Shown piece after piece: positions 8,427 to 15,644 of a stretch of DNA of 21,058 nucleotides. Numbering within the stretch: position 1 is the stretch's first letter; the number at the start of each line of letters is the position of its first letter. The DNA comes from Halieaceae bacterium UBA6060 (GTDB lineage: Bacteria > Pseudomonadota > Gammaproteobacteria > Pseudomonadales > Halieaceae), in NCBI GenBank assembly GCA_002428935.1, contig DIYG01000025.1, positions 1 to 21,058 of the forward strand, written 5' to 3'. Below the pieces are notes generated by a model that saw only the letters and a program-made list of their open reading frames with translations, ran no database searches and was not told the DNA's origin. Both the position numbers and the translations under genes were made by a program.

Positions 8427-9257
8427 CTACTTACGGGCAACAAACAACACCTCCTCCGGCAGCAGACCAAATTTGTTGTCCCTGCCACCAAAACCCGTGT
8501 CAGCCTCCCACCAGCGGAACTGCTCCACAGCGAAACCTACACCCTCGAGCCGGGCCACGTAGTCTGGCCCGTAAATCCGCACATGGTCATGCTGACCGAA
8601 GCGCTTCTCCCGCTCATCGGCGGTTTTAACGCCTGGATCTTCAATAGTTTTTCCTAGCAGATAGGAGATAGGCACCTGCAAAATGGCCCAACCCACAGGT
8701 TTCAGTATTCGGCGAAGTTCCGCCATGGCCAGTCGATCGTCGTCTATGTGCTCCAGGACATGATTACAGACAATGCCATCGAAGTAATTGTCAGGGAAAT
8801 CGGTTTTTCGCAGGTCGATCTTCTGCATAACCCGATGCATGTACAGATCAGCACTGAGATAACGCACAGCTTTTCGGCTGCGCAGCCAAATCTCCAACGC
8901 AGGCTCAGGAGCCACATGCAGTACTCGACCGTTGAGCCCCTGCTGCCCGACGCGCCGCTGCAAATAGAGATGTACGAGACGCTCCCGATCCGTCGCGCCA
9001 CAGAGGGGGCAAAGCCCTTCCGGCCGATATCCAGCACCGATGACCTTGAGTTCTTCAAGCACTGGAAAATCGAGGCCGCAGGGCCTCAGTCGACGCAAGC
9101 TCGAGTCACATAAGGTGCACTCGAAGCGGGAGCCTCTCTCGCGCAAGCCAAGCAACGATTTTCGTATCATCACTTGATACCGTGGGGGAAAAACCGTTTG
9201 AAAGAGAGCCGCAAGTTTTCCGCGAGGCGCCGTCTTCCATAATCTTTCCAAACTCAC
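8427..9257 (-). CDS. SAM-dependent methyltransferase with two CxxC zinc knuckles
   Basis: A class I methyltransferase of about 276 residues. The N-terminal third carries two Cys pairs, CTLC (47-50) and CPLC (83-86), likely one zinc site. The SAM domain follows, with motif I RVLHVAPEPALE (111-122), an acidic strand-2 end YLSADLY (133-139), and CNHVLEHIDDDRLAMAELRRILKP. It probably methylates a sugar or glycan end in this cluster, which is inferred from context. The open frame runs on to 9647 but overlaps the flippase gene. GTG 9257 is strongly favoured: it overlaps the flippase TGA as GTGA and is preceded by GGAAGGAAGCT, a strong ribosome site. Confidence 0.85.
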   Translation of the reverse strand: MSLERLWKTAPRGKLAALFQTVFPPRYQVMIRKSLLGLRERGSRFECTLCDSSLRRLRPCGLDFPVLEELKVIGAGYRPEGLCPLCGATDRERLVHLYLQRRVGQQGLNGRVLHVAPEPALEIWLRSRKAVRYLSADLYMHRVMQKIDLRKTDFPDNYFDGIVCNHVLEHIDDDRLAMAELRRILKPVGWAILQVPISYLLGKTIEDPGVKTADEREKRFGQHDHVRIYGPDYVARLEGVGFAVEQFRWWEADTGFGGRDNKFGLLPEEVLFVARK

Positions 9258-10726
9258 AGCTTCCTTCCATGTTCGATAGCTCGCGGTTGGCCAAACATCA
9301 TCTCCAGCATCAACAGAACCCAGGGCTTGTTCAGGGCGGCTGAGAAACAACCGTACAAAAGACACATCAGAGTGCCGCCAAAAAGAAGGGTACCGAGGGG
9401 ATTCGAACTCCAGGCCATTAGCAAGCTGCTGGTAAACCCAGCGCACACCGCCAACAACATTGGCCAAAGGGTTACAGATACATAAGTGGGCAGCGAAATC
9501 TGGGTATTTGGCATCACCAAAAAAAACCATAGAGGGACGTACAATACGGCCAAGGCCGCAACCAGGCCCTGAGCCAGAACTACTGGCCCCATATTTACTG
9601 TTAGAGCGACAGCGCTCGCCATAACCAAGGCCACAGCGATATCCCATCGCAATGCCAAACCAGGACGACCCACCCCGAGTAGAAGGCTTCCAACGGGGTT
9701 CCCTAACGCCCTAAGAGCGCCCCAAATGGCAAAGATCTTCAGGAACTCGGATCCAGACGACCAACCATTCCCTAGCAAGACGAAGGAAACTTCCTCAGCG
9801 AAGAAGAAAAGAAAAGCGTACGCTGGTGCGTTGATACTACTGGTGGACATCAACACCGTCTCATAGAGCGTTGAAACTGCACTCCTATCACTCTGGGCGC
9901 TTGCAATGAGAGGAAAACTTAATCGAGTCATCAGAGGATTGATGAGACCCTGAACCTGCAGACCGATACTTCGAGGCACACTGTACTCCCCAAGTTGCTG
10001 TGGCGAAAAAAACAGCGATGCCACGTAAACGTCACATTGCGCGCCAACAGTGTTGACAAGACGACTACCCGTTAGCGGTAGGCCAAACCGGAGATAGCGG
10101 CGGGAAAGACTGAAGTCGAAGCATATCCCCGGTGGCGCAGAACGCTCTAAGCGTGCCCAAAGACAAAACGTCAGAAAGAATTGCTGCGCTGCTACTCCAG
10201 CGACGAGCGCTATTACTCCAGCGCCGTTCAGCGCCAACGACACCGCGCACAACAGTCCCAATGTCTGCGCCGCAATCTCAAGCTGGACCAGGGCACGAAA
10301 CCGCAAAGCCCTCTCCGCCCTGGCTTTTGGAAGAGAACCAACAATCGCCAACAGACCCACCCCAAGGCCGCTGGCCACATTGACAAAGAGTGTGGGTTTG
10401 TTTAGCACCACGGCAGCAACCGCCGAAGAGGAGGCAACCAGTGCCACCCAGCATAAACTGGATACCATCGACAGCCAAAAGAGTGCTCTTAGTTCCTTTT
10501 CGTTAGCCTCATCAAAATGCACGACAGAACTACTCAGCCCCAGATCAGCGATCGAGATCGTTAAAGCGGAGATCACCGAAACAATCGCAAAGTGTCCAAA
10601 GTCGTCGGCTCCAAGGACTCGGGCGAGAATGGCGAGCTGTGCAAGATGCAATAACAATCGGACAGCACCCCCTAAAGCTGTCCACCGGGCAGACCGAATT
10701 GCGTTACGCCGAAGGGACGAATTCAA
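9254..10726 (-). CDS. Wzx-type oligosaccharide flippase (MOP superfamily)
   Basis: A 490-residue polytopic membrane protein of the polysaccharide flippase family, expected to move undecaprenyl-linked oligosaccharide from the cytoplasmic to the periplasmic face of the inner membrane. Evidence is a long run of hydrophobic segments over the full length (about 12-14) and family-like stretches such as LARVLGADDFGHFAIVSVI near 35-53, SLPKARAERALRFRAL, and DVYVASLFFSPQQLGEYSVPR. Its presence, with no Wzm/Wzt transporter genes in view, points to a Wzx/Wzy-type pathway, although no Wzy polymerase or chain-length protein is seen here. The 58 bases before the ATG contain a weak GAAAGAAAC ribosome site. 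The stop overlaps the methyltransferase start. Confidence 0.9.
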   Translation of the reverse strand: MNSSLRRNAIRSARWTALGGAVRLLLHLAQLAILARVLGADDFGHFAIVSVISALTISIADLGLSSSVVHFDEANEKELRALFWLSMVSSLCWVALVASSSAVAAVVLNKPTLFVNVASGLGVGLLAIVGSLPKARAERALRFRALVQLEIAAQTLGLLCAVSLALNGAGVIALVAGVAAQQFFLTFCLWARLERSAPPGICFDFSLSRRYLRFGLPLTGSRLVNTVGAQCDVYVASLFFSPQQLGEYSVPRSIGLQVQGLINPLMTRLSFPLIASAQSDRSAVSTLYETVLMSTSSINAPAYAFLFFFAEEVSFVLLGNGWSSGSEFLKIFAIWGALRALGNPVGSLLLGVGRPGLALRWDIAVALVMASAVALTVNMGPVVLAQGLVAALAVLYVPLWFFLVMPNTQISLPTYVSVTLWPMLLAVCAGFTSSLLMAWSSNPLGTLLFGGTLMCLLYGCFSAALNKPWVLLMLEMMFGQPRAIEHGRKL

Positions 10727-10784
10727 GATGTTTCTTTCACTCTCTGTCTCGTCGATAACACTTCAGTTCCCTCGCTATAAGCTG

Positions 10785-11687
10785 TTACAAACTCAGCGCT
10801 TTGCTATGTCTATCGGGCACCGCTATCAGCAGCGAGTGATCAGCCCTGGGGACGACTTCCCCAGTGCAAATCGACAAGCGATGAATTCCCGTGCAAAGAG
10901 CCACTAGACGATTCCAACGGGTCTTCCATGCGGAACCGGTGGTCTTTGGGCTTTCAAACCAGCACAAGTGGTACCCCTCCGCTCGTAGAAATGCTACGGC
11001 CGGAGTTTCCGTTTCATTGCAATCAAATGCTGACTGAAGCTGCTCAAATACAATGATGGGCTGCTCCTTGCGAAGGGTTTCGCGAGCACCTAGTAATACC
11101 TCATGTTCAGCTCCCTCCACGTCGATTTTTATAAGCTGTATGTCGTTAAATGGAAGAGCTAATTCATCAAGGGCGTGGATGGCTACCAGGTTTTTACTGT
11201 CCGCGTCGAGATTATCCAACTCTAAACGCATCGCACCCATATTGCCTTCACATCCCACAAGACGGCCATGGCCGCACTGCGATCCAAGACCAAATGGATA
11301 GGGATCGATGGCACCAGATAACTCCGCATTGAGTTCCAGCATTCGAAATGCCAGTGGGTTGGGTTCGAAGGCACACACCCGGGCGAAAAACCTCGCGAAA
11401 AACACCGAGTGATTACCAATGTTAGCCCCAATATCGAGGACATCACCCTTGGAAAACAGGTCCTGTAAAGGCCGCAGAAACGACATCAAGGCTTCCAGTT
11501 CTCGCCGCTCGTAGAACACGTCCAAGGCGACCCTACTTCCGACCCAATCGTTGGCGAGCACCACCAGATCCTGCCCACGCTGGGCACGATTCTCATCAGC
11601 ATGATCCACAAGGTGCCTTAGAGCCAAGTGCTTACGGAAACGCCGCAATGTAGACTGCCGTGACTTGTGAGTTTCTAAAGTGCGCAC
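10785..11687 (-). CDS. FkbM-family SAM-dependent methyltransferase
   Basis: A 300-residue FkbM-type O-methyltransferase, a family common in glycan and O-antigen loci, where it methylates sugar hydroxyls. SAM-binding motif I is DVLDIGANIGNHSVFFARF (82-100), followed by CAFEPNPLAFRMLELN (105-120). The family hallmark IKIDVEGAEHEVLLGA spans 186-201, and IIVFEQL follows it. No membrane segment is visible. The start is GTG 11687: AGCGGAA overlaps the stop of the upstream glycosyltransferase gene and gives a plausible ribosome site, so the two are probably translated from one message. The acceptor sugar is unknown. Confidence 0.9.
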   Translation of the reverse strand: MRTLETHKSRQSTLRRFRKHLALRHLVDHADENRAQRGQDLVVLANDWVGSRVALDVFYERRELEALMSFLRPLQDLFSKGDVLDIGANIGNHSVFFARFFARVCAFEPNPLAFRMLELNAELSGAIDPYPFGLGSQCGHGRLVGCEGNMGAMRLELDNLDADSKNLVAIHALDELALPFNDIQLIKIDVEGAEHEVLLGARETLRKEQPIIVFEQLQSAFDCNETETPAVAFLRAEGYHLCWFESPKTTGSAWKTRWNRLVALCTGIHRLSICTGEVVPRADHSLLIAVPDRHSKALSL

Positions 11688-11696
11688 TTTGTTCCG

Positions 11697-12611
11697 CTAC
11701 AATTGTCTCGTTGTCGCGCCCGCATTCAACGGAAGCTTCTCAAGAGATCCCTGATAAAAACCTGAGGCTCCTCCAGCGCGGAGCAATGATCCGTCCCACT
11801 GCTCATCATTGGGAGTCCGATTTAGCCCAAGATAATCCTGCAGTTCTCGTTTTGTAAGGGACCAGAACTTACTGAGTGGCGTGCGCTGATTAACGGATTC
11901 AGTGTTGTTTCCGGCGGTGAGACTTAACTCGTGCATGATCGGCATTGAGCCAGTAAAGATGCCTGGATCACAGAATGTGGAAGTTCCACGCTTGACCGCC
12001 GCAAGCTTGAACCAGAAGTCGTCGGCGCGGGGCGCAAAACGCAAGAAGCTCCGATCCAATAGAAACTCAAGATCTAGCAATGAACTTCGATACGCGACAC
12101 CACCGACACCGACGGGAAGCACGTCGATACCCTCTGCCTGGCGCGGCAGCGCGGGCCATAGACGGTAGTTCAAATAGCGGCCAAAGAAATTCCGGCGTAT
12201 GTGTCTCCCGTGACCACAAACAATATGTGATGGGTAGGCACAGCTCGCGGCCCTGAGTCGGGATAGGAATTCTGGGTGATAGAGGACATCGTCATCAACG
12301 GTAACTATCAGCGCATCGGTTACAACCTCTTCCATTGCTGGAATCAGCTTTTTGTAAGAGCCGATGTCCTCTACGAGCCGTATGTCCAGTCGCTCGTCAT
12401 CTCCCCACTGCCGCAACTGAGCCCTAACTTCCTGGACCTCAGAAGCAAACTCAGCTTCGCTCAAATACAGAAGAAAACGATCCGGTTGCATACGCTGTCT
12501 GGCCAGCGTCGCCCAGCAGTATTGAAACATTTCCAATCTGTCTCGCGTGGTAGTTACGCTGACAACTAACAAAGGATCTTGTCCGGACCAGTTACTGAAG
12601 ACATTACGCAA
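11697..12611 (-). CDS. Family 2-like glycosyltransferase
   Basis: A GT-A-type transferase of 304 residues, first gene of the minus-strand glycan cluster. Visible features are the nucleotide-binding strand VVSVTTTRDRLEMFQYC near 16-32, GSYKKLIPAMEEV (84-96) and the DXD-type metal site TVDDDVLYHPEFL (104-116), a combination seen in a group of GT2-like enzymes of polysaccharide loci. APRADDFWFKLAA may provide the acceptor-side acidic residue. The only reasonable start is TTG 12611, because an in-frame TGA lies five codons upstream and no ATG precedes the conserved core; another TTG at 12572 is possible. The gene is divergent from xseB, so this is where transcription of the cluster should begin. 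Confidence 0.83.
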   Translation of the reverse strand: MRNVFSNWSGQDPLLVVSVTTTRDRLEMFQYCWATLARQRMQPDRFLLYLSEAEFASEVQEVRAQLRQWGDDERLDIRLVEDIGSYKKLIPAMEEVVTDALIVTVDDDVLYHPEFLSRLRAASCAYPSHIVCGHGRHIRRNFFGRYLNYRLWPALPRQAEGIDVLPVGVGGVAYRSSLLDLEFLLDRSFLRFAPRADDFWFKLAAVKRGTSTFCDPGIFTGSMPIMHELSLTAGNNTESVNQRTPLSKFWSLTKRELQDYLGLNRTPNDEQWDGSLLRAGGASGFYQGSLEKLPLNAGATTRQL

Positions 12612-12639
12612 TTTCTCGATGCATCATCCGCTCACCGGC

Positions 12640-12668
12640 TTAGCAGCTAGATTCATCAGAGGTATACT
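12640..12668 (+). promoter_or_regulatory. Likely sigma-70 promoter for xseB-ispA
   Basis: TTAGCA (12640-12645), a 17-base spacer and TATACT (12663-12668) form a good sigma-70 pair about 30 bases before the xseB ATG. The -10 core GTATAC is palindromic, so TATACC also reads on the other strand toward the glycan cluster, but no good -35 was found for that direction. Confidence 0.5.
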
Positions 12669-12698
12669 CACAAGGAACGAGCCAGTTACCTTGACATC

Positions 12699-12950
12699 AT
12701 GCCAGACCAAGACGTTGAAACGATAGAGAGTGCTGAAGATGTGCCGCCCTCCTTCGAGAGTCTCAACGACGAAATTAAGACCATCGTCGACCGATTAGAA
12801 AGTGGGGAACATTCGCTGGAATCGCTAGTTAGCGACTACGAAACGGGCATCAAACTTTTGGAGCGGGCTCAGAACTTACTCACAGCCGCCGAGCAACGAA
12901 TCACCATGTTGCAACTGCAGACTACTTCGGAAACCTCTCCCGAACAATGA
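12699..12950 (+). CDS. xseB: Exodeoxyribonuclease VII small subunit
   Basis: XseB is the small helical subunit that binds several-fold to XseA in exonuclease VII, which degrades single-stranded DNA. The 83-residue length is normal. The family core is visible: PSFESLNDEIKTIVDRLESGEHSLESLVSDYETGIKLLERAQNLLTAAEQRI, two amphipathic helices with the conserved 'LExGxxxLExxxxxYExGxxLxxxCxxxLxxAExxI' pattern, with Ala in the usual Cys position. It starts the plus-strand pair with ispA, and its TGA overlaps the ispA ATG. The conserved partnership with ispA supports the assignment. Confidence 0.95.
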   Translation: MPDQDVETIESAEDVPPSFESLNDEIKTIVDRLESGEHSLESLVSDYETGIKLLERAQNLLTAAEQRITMLQLQTTSETSPEQ

Positions 12951-13753
12951 CTAGTTATCTGGATTCGGTGCGATCTTATGTTCGCAGTAGTCCAGGCAAA
13001 CGCCTTCGACCTCGCCTGCTCGAGGCATCAGCGATCGCAAGCGGTCTGTCTGAAGCGAGCGAACTATGCGCGGCGGCCGCCCAGGCCATCGAGCTCATCC
13101 ACACCTATTCCTTAATCCACGATGATCTTCCGGCGATGGACGATGACGATCTTCGCCGCGGTCAACCCACCCTGCATGTCGCCTTTGATGAGGCCACGGC
13201 GATTCTTATCGGCGATGGGCTGCAAACCGAAGCTTTCGAGCTACTCGCCACGGACGAGACCTTGAGCACCGAGCAACGGGTGGCCCTAATTAGCTGTCTG
13301 GCCAAAGCCTCGGGCTTTGCCGGCATGGTCGGCGGGCAAGCCATGGATATGCAGGCGACGAATACACAGCTTTCCCTGGACGAGCTAAAAGCTATGCACG
13401 GCATGAAAACCGGGGCGTTGATCACGGCGGCCCTGGAAATGGGTGCCATCGTCGCCGATGCCCGCGAGGAGCAACGGCTAACCCTCAAAGCCGTAGGCGA
13501 CCGCATTGGCTTAGCCTTTCAAATCATTGACGATGTTATTGACGTGCGCAGCGATAGCCAGACCCTGGGAAAAACCTCGGGCAAAGACGCCGCGGCGGGT
13601 AAGTCCACCTATGTGGAGCTCCTGGGCCTCGAGGAAGCCAGTGCGGAAGCTATGCGGCTCTATCGGGAGGCCCTGGACCTGATCAAGAGCTGGGGCAAGG
13701 AAGCTGATGGACTACGAACGTTGCTGGGGAAAATGGTCCATCGAGACCGTTAA
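12947..13753 (+). CDS. ispA: Farnesyl diphosphate synthase / polyprenyl synthetase
   Basis: This trans-prenyltransferase condenses isopentenyl diphosphate with dimethylallyl and then geranyl diphosphate to make farnesyl diphosphate, the precursor of undecaprenyl and quinone side chains. The first aspartate-rich motif is DDLPAMDDDDLRRGQ (59-73), the second is IIDDVIDVRSD (193-203), and MVGGQAMDMQ plus KTGALI are conserved. At 268 residues it is about 30 shorter than E. coli IspA: KRLRP comes at residues 18-22 instead of about 45, so most of the first helix region is absent, and the usual GGKRLRP is SPGKRLRP. The ATG overlapping the xseB stop leaves no better start. The active-site set is complete, so it should work. 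Confidence 0.94.
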   Translation: MTSYLDSVRSYVRSSPGKRLRPRLLEASAIASGLSEASELCAAAAQAIELIHTYSLIHDDLPAMDDDDLRRGQPTLHVAFDEATAILIGDGLQTEAFELLATDETLSTEQRVALISCLAKASGFAGMVGGQAMDMQATNTQLSLDELKAMHGMKTGALITAALEMGAIVADAREEQRLTLKAVGDRIGLAFQIIDDVIDVRSDSQTLGKTSGKDAAAGKSTYVELLGLEEASAEAMRLYREALDLIKSWGKEADGLRTLLGKMVHRDR

Positions 13754-13800
13754 GCCTGCTAATACCATCGTTTAGGGACGGATCGCCTGCGGTAAACCAG

Positions 13801-14397
13801 TCAGTGCTCACGTTCAAACATATGACCCAGCTTGGCACCCTTGGTTTGTAGGTATTTTTCGTTGTGGGGGTTGCTGTCGCACTGTAAGGGCACACGCTCC
13901 GCCACGACGATGCCGAGTTCCTCGAGGGCGGCAACCTTGCGGGGATTGTTGGTCATAAGGCGCACGCTTTGAATACCAAGATGCTCAAACATGGGCCGCA
14001 GGATGCTGTAGTCACGCATGTCGGCACCAAAACCCAGTCGCTCGTTGGCCTCAACCGTATCGGCCCCTTCGTCCTGCAGGCGATAGGCTTTGATCTTGTT
14101 CAAGAGACCAATGCCACGACCTTCTTGACGCAGATAGAACAGCGCACCACGCCCTTCGTGGGCGATGGTCCGCAGCGCGGCCTGGAGTTGGTTGCCACAA
14201 TCACAGCGTAGGCTAAACAGCGCATCACCCGTCAGGCATTCGGAATGGATACGGGCCACCACGGGCTCCTCTCCTTTCACCTCACCAAGGGTCAGTACCA
14301 AATGCTCCTTATTAGCTTCCTCATCTTCGAAACCATGCATGGTGAATACCGCCCAGTCTGTGGGCAGGCGCGTGGCATCGACAAATCTGACTGGCAC
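13801..14397 (-). CDS. ribA: GTP cyclohydrolase II
   Basis: RibA opens GTP to 2,5-diamino-6-ribosylamino-pyrimidinone phosphate, formate and pyrophosphate, the first step of riboflavin synthesis. The 198-residue protein is normal length. The zinc and phosphate motif RIHSECLTGDALFSLRCDCG (49-68) has Cys 54, 65 and 67; YLRQEGRGIGLLNK (88-101) and the C-terminal LMTNNPRKV are intact. It starts at GTG 14397 and is the last gene of the minus-strand riboflavin operon, converging on ispA with 47 bases between stops. That gap has a five-base GTTTA/TAAAC inverted repeat but no U-run, so no terminator is called. It is the only complete cyclohydrolase II in the window. Confidence 0.97.
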   Translation of the reverse strand: MPVRFVDATRLPTDWAVFTMHGFEDEEANKEHLVLTLGEVKGEEPVVARIHSECLTGDALFSLRCDCGNQLQAALRTIAHEGRGALFYLRQEGRGIGLLNKIKAYRLQDEGADTVEANERLGFGADMRDYSILRPMFEHLGIQSVRLMTNNPRKVAALEELGIVVAERVPLQCDSNPHNEKYLQTKGAKLGHMFEREH

Positions 14398-14481
14398 AAG
14401 AGATTCCGCAGAAAAAAGGACGCGCAGTCTAGCAGAGCCCGAGACCAGGGCGAATACTCGAAGCGTTACGCCGAACGGCCA

Positions 14482-15135
14482 TCACCAGCGAGCCTTGAGG
14501 GTCATCACTCCGCCCTGCTCGGTCATTTCCACATGCTTCAGATAACTCATGCCGAGCAGAATGGTTTCGGGAAAATCCCCGTCGATCACCGTGGCAGCGA
14601 CCGTATCCACACGAATGCCACCTACAATGACCGAGTCCAACACTACGCTGCGTGCAGGGACCACCGACCCAGCGGTCTGAACCTGGCTGGGTGTCCCTTC
14701 ATCCGGGTCGATACCCACCCGGCTGGCGTGGCGCCCGTTGAGGGCAACGACGTTGGCGCCCGTATCGACAATTACCGGTAGACGCACCCCGTTGATCTCG
14801 GCGTTGGCAAGATACTGCAGCTGGTTGTCCCGTCGAATGGTGATGCTGCGCTGGGTTGGTTCCGCAAACTGTCCGCTAATCCGCTGGGAAACCGTCAGCC
14901 GTTGCTCCACGCCATCCAAGCGGACCAGAGCTGAGCTACCGTCGGCCTCCACCAGGGTGACGGGCCCATGACTCTGTCCCGCCCGCAGATGAACACGCTG
15001 CCCATCGATCTGTAACACCGCCATATTGGGCAGCAATGCTTCCACATACACGTCGGCCGCAAACATGGGAGCCGCAAAGCCAATGTAGACGGCGATCCCA
15101 GCCAATAGGCGAAGCTGTCGCTTCCCAAGCGTCAC
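14482..15135 (-). CDS. Retropepsin-like clan AA aspartic protease, periplasmic
   Basis: A 217-residue protein with a signal peptide: basic MTLGKRQLR, a hydrophobic core and likely cleavage after MFA at about residue 26. The C-terminal half matches bacterial retropepsin-like proteins (TIGR02281-type clan AA family): LPVIVDTGANVVALNG (119-133) with the catalytic Asp-Thr-Gly at 124-126, and LLGMSYLKHVEM from 193, the usual second hydrophobic signature. Such proteins act as dimers, so one DTG per chain is expected. The N-terminal half is a small beta-rich domain of unknown role. The start is GTG 15135, overlapping the pgpA stop as GTGA, which argues for coupled translation. Substrate unknown. Confidence 0.85.
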   Translation of the reverse strand: MTLGKRQLRLLAGIAVYIGFAAPMFAADVYVEALLPNMAVLQIDGQRVHLRAGQSHGPVTLVEADGSSALVRLDGVEQRLTVSQRISGQFAEPTQRSITIRRDNQLQYLANAEINGVRLPVIVDTGANVVALNGRHASRVGIDPDEGTPSQVQTAGSVVPARSVVLDSVIVGGIRVDTVAATVIDGDFPETILLGMSYLKHVEMTEQGGVMTLKARW

Positions 15136-15605
15136 AGAGCCACCCCCGAGAACAAAGCGATATGTAAGGTAATACAGGCCAAAATCCCTGCAGCCACGTC
15201 GTCAATCATAATGCCCAAACCTCCCTTGCAGTGACGGTCTAGCCAGCTGATAGGCCAGGGCTTAGCAATATCGAAGACTCTAAAAACCAGGAACCCAGCA
15301 ATAATCCACAGGGGCTCCGTGGGCACCGCCCAGAGCGCAATCCATAGACCAACAAACTCATCCCAGACAATGCCCGGGTGGTCGTGGACTCCCAAGGTCC
15401 CACTGGCGCGCCCACACAGATATACCCCCACAACTCCCGCAACAAGCACAATGGCGGTATAGATAAACAGGGGCTGCGCAGCAAAAAGCAGATAGACCGG
15501 CAGCGCCGCCAAAGTGCCCACGGTTCCCGGCGCCTTCGGCGACAGGCCAGAGCCAAACCCAAAGGCAAGGAATAGTACCGGGTCGCGGAACACCATGGCG
15601 TTCAC
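15132..15605 (-). CDS. pgpA: Phosphatidylglycerophosphatase A
   Basis: PgpA removes phosphate from phosphatidylglycerol phosphate in the inner membrane. About 157 residues. The conserved N-terminal FGSGLSPKAPGTVGTLAALP, the acidic catalytic segment HDHPGIVWDEFVGLWIAL, FRVFDIAKPWPISWLDR and GLGIMIDDVAAGI are all visible, with several hydrophobic helices. The frame opens at TTG 15617, but GTG 15605 has GGAG six bases upstream and gives a normal N-terminus (VNAMVFRDP); ATG 15596 is the other option. It lies between thiL and the protease in the same operon, in the order thiL-pgpA seen in Pseudomonas. Confidence 0.94.
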   Translation of the reverse strand: MNAMVFRDPVLFLAFGFGSGLSPKAPGTVGTLAALPVYLLFAAQPLFIYTAIVLVAGVVGVYLCGRASGTLGVHDHPGIVWDEFVGLWIALWAVPTEPLWIIAGFLVFRVFDIAKPWPISWLDRHCKGGLGIMIDDVAAGILACITLHIALFSGVAL

Positions 15606-15644
15606 AGGCGTCTCCAAACGAGTCGCTTCCCCAGGGAGAGAAGC

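Noticed and set aside
9258..9647. 130-residue N-terminal extension of the zinc-knuckle methyltransferase
   Set aside because: It overlaps the flippase 3' end, has no domain, and a GTG with a strong ribosome site overlaps the flippase stop.
6273..12611. Glycan cluster as a mobile element
   Set aside because: No transposase, integrase, terminal repeats or tRNA site is seen at either boundary; at most it is an old acquisition.
12691..12696. Perfect TTGACA just before the xseB ATG
   Set aside because: No -10 element lies at the right distance downstream inside xseB; it is probably chance.
13754..13800. Possible terminator between the convergent ispA and ribA genes
   Set aside because: There is only a five-base GTTTA/TAAAC inverted repeat with a 17-base loop and no U-run.
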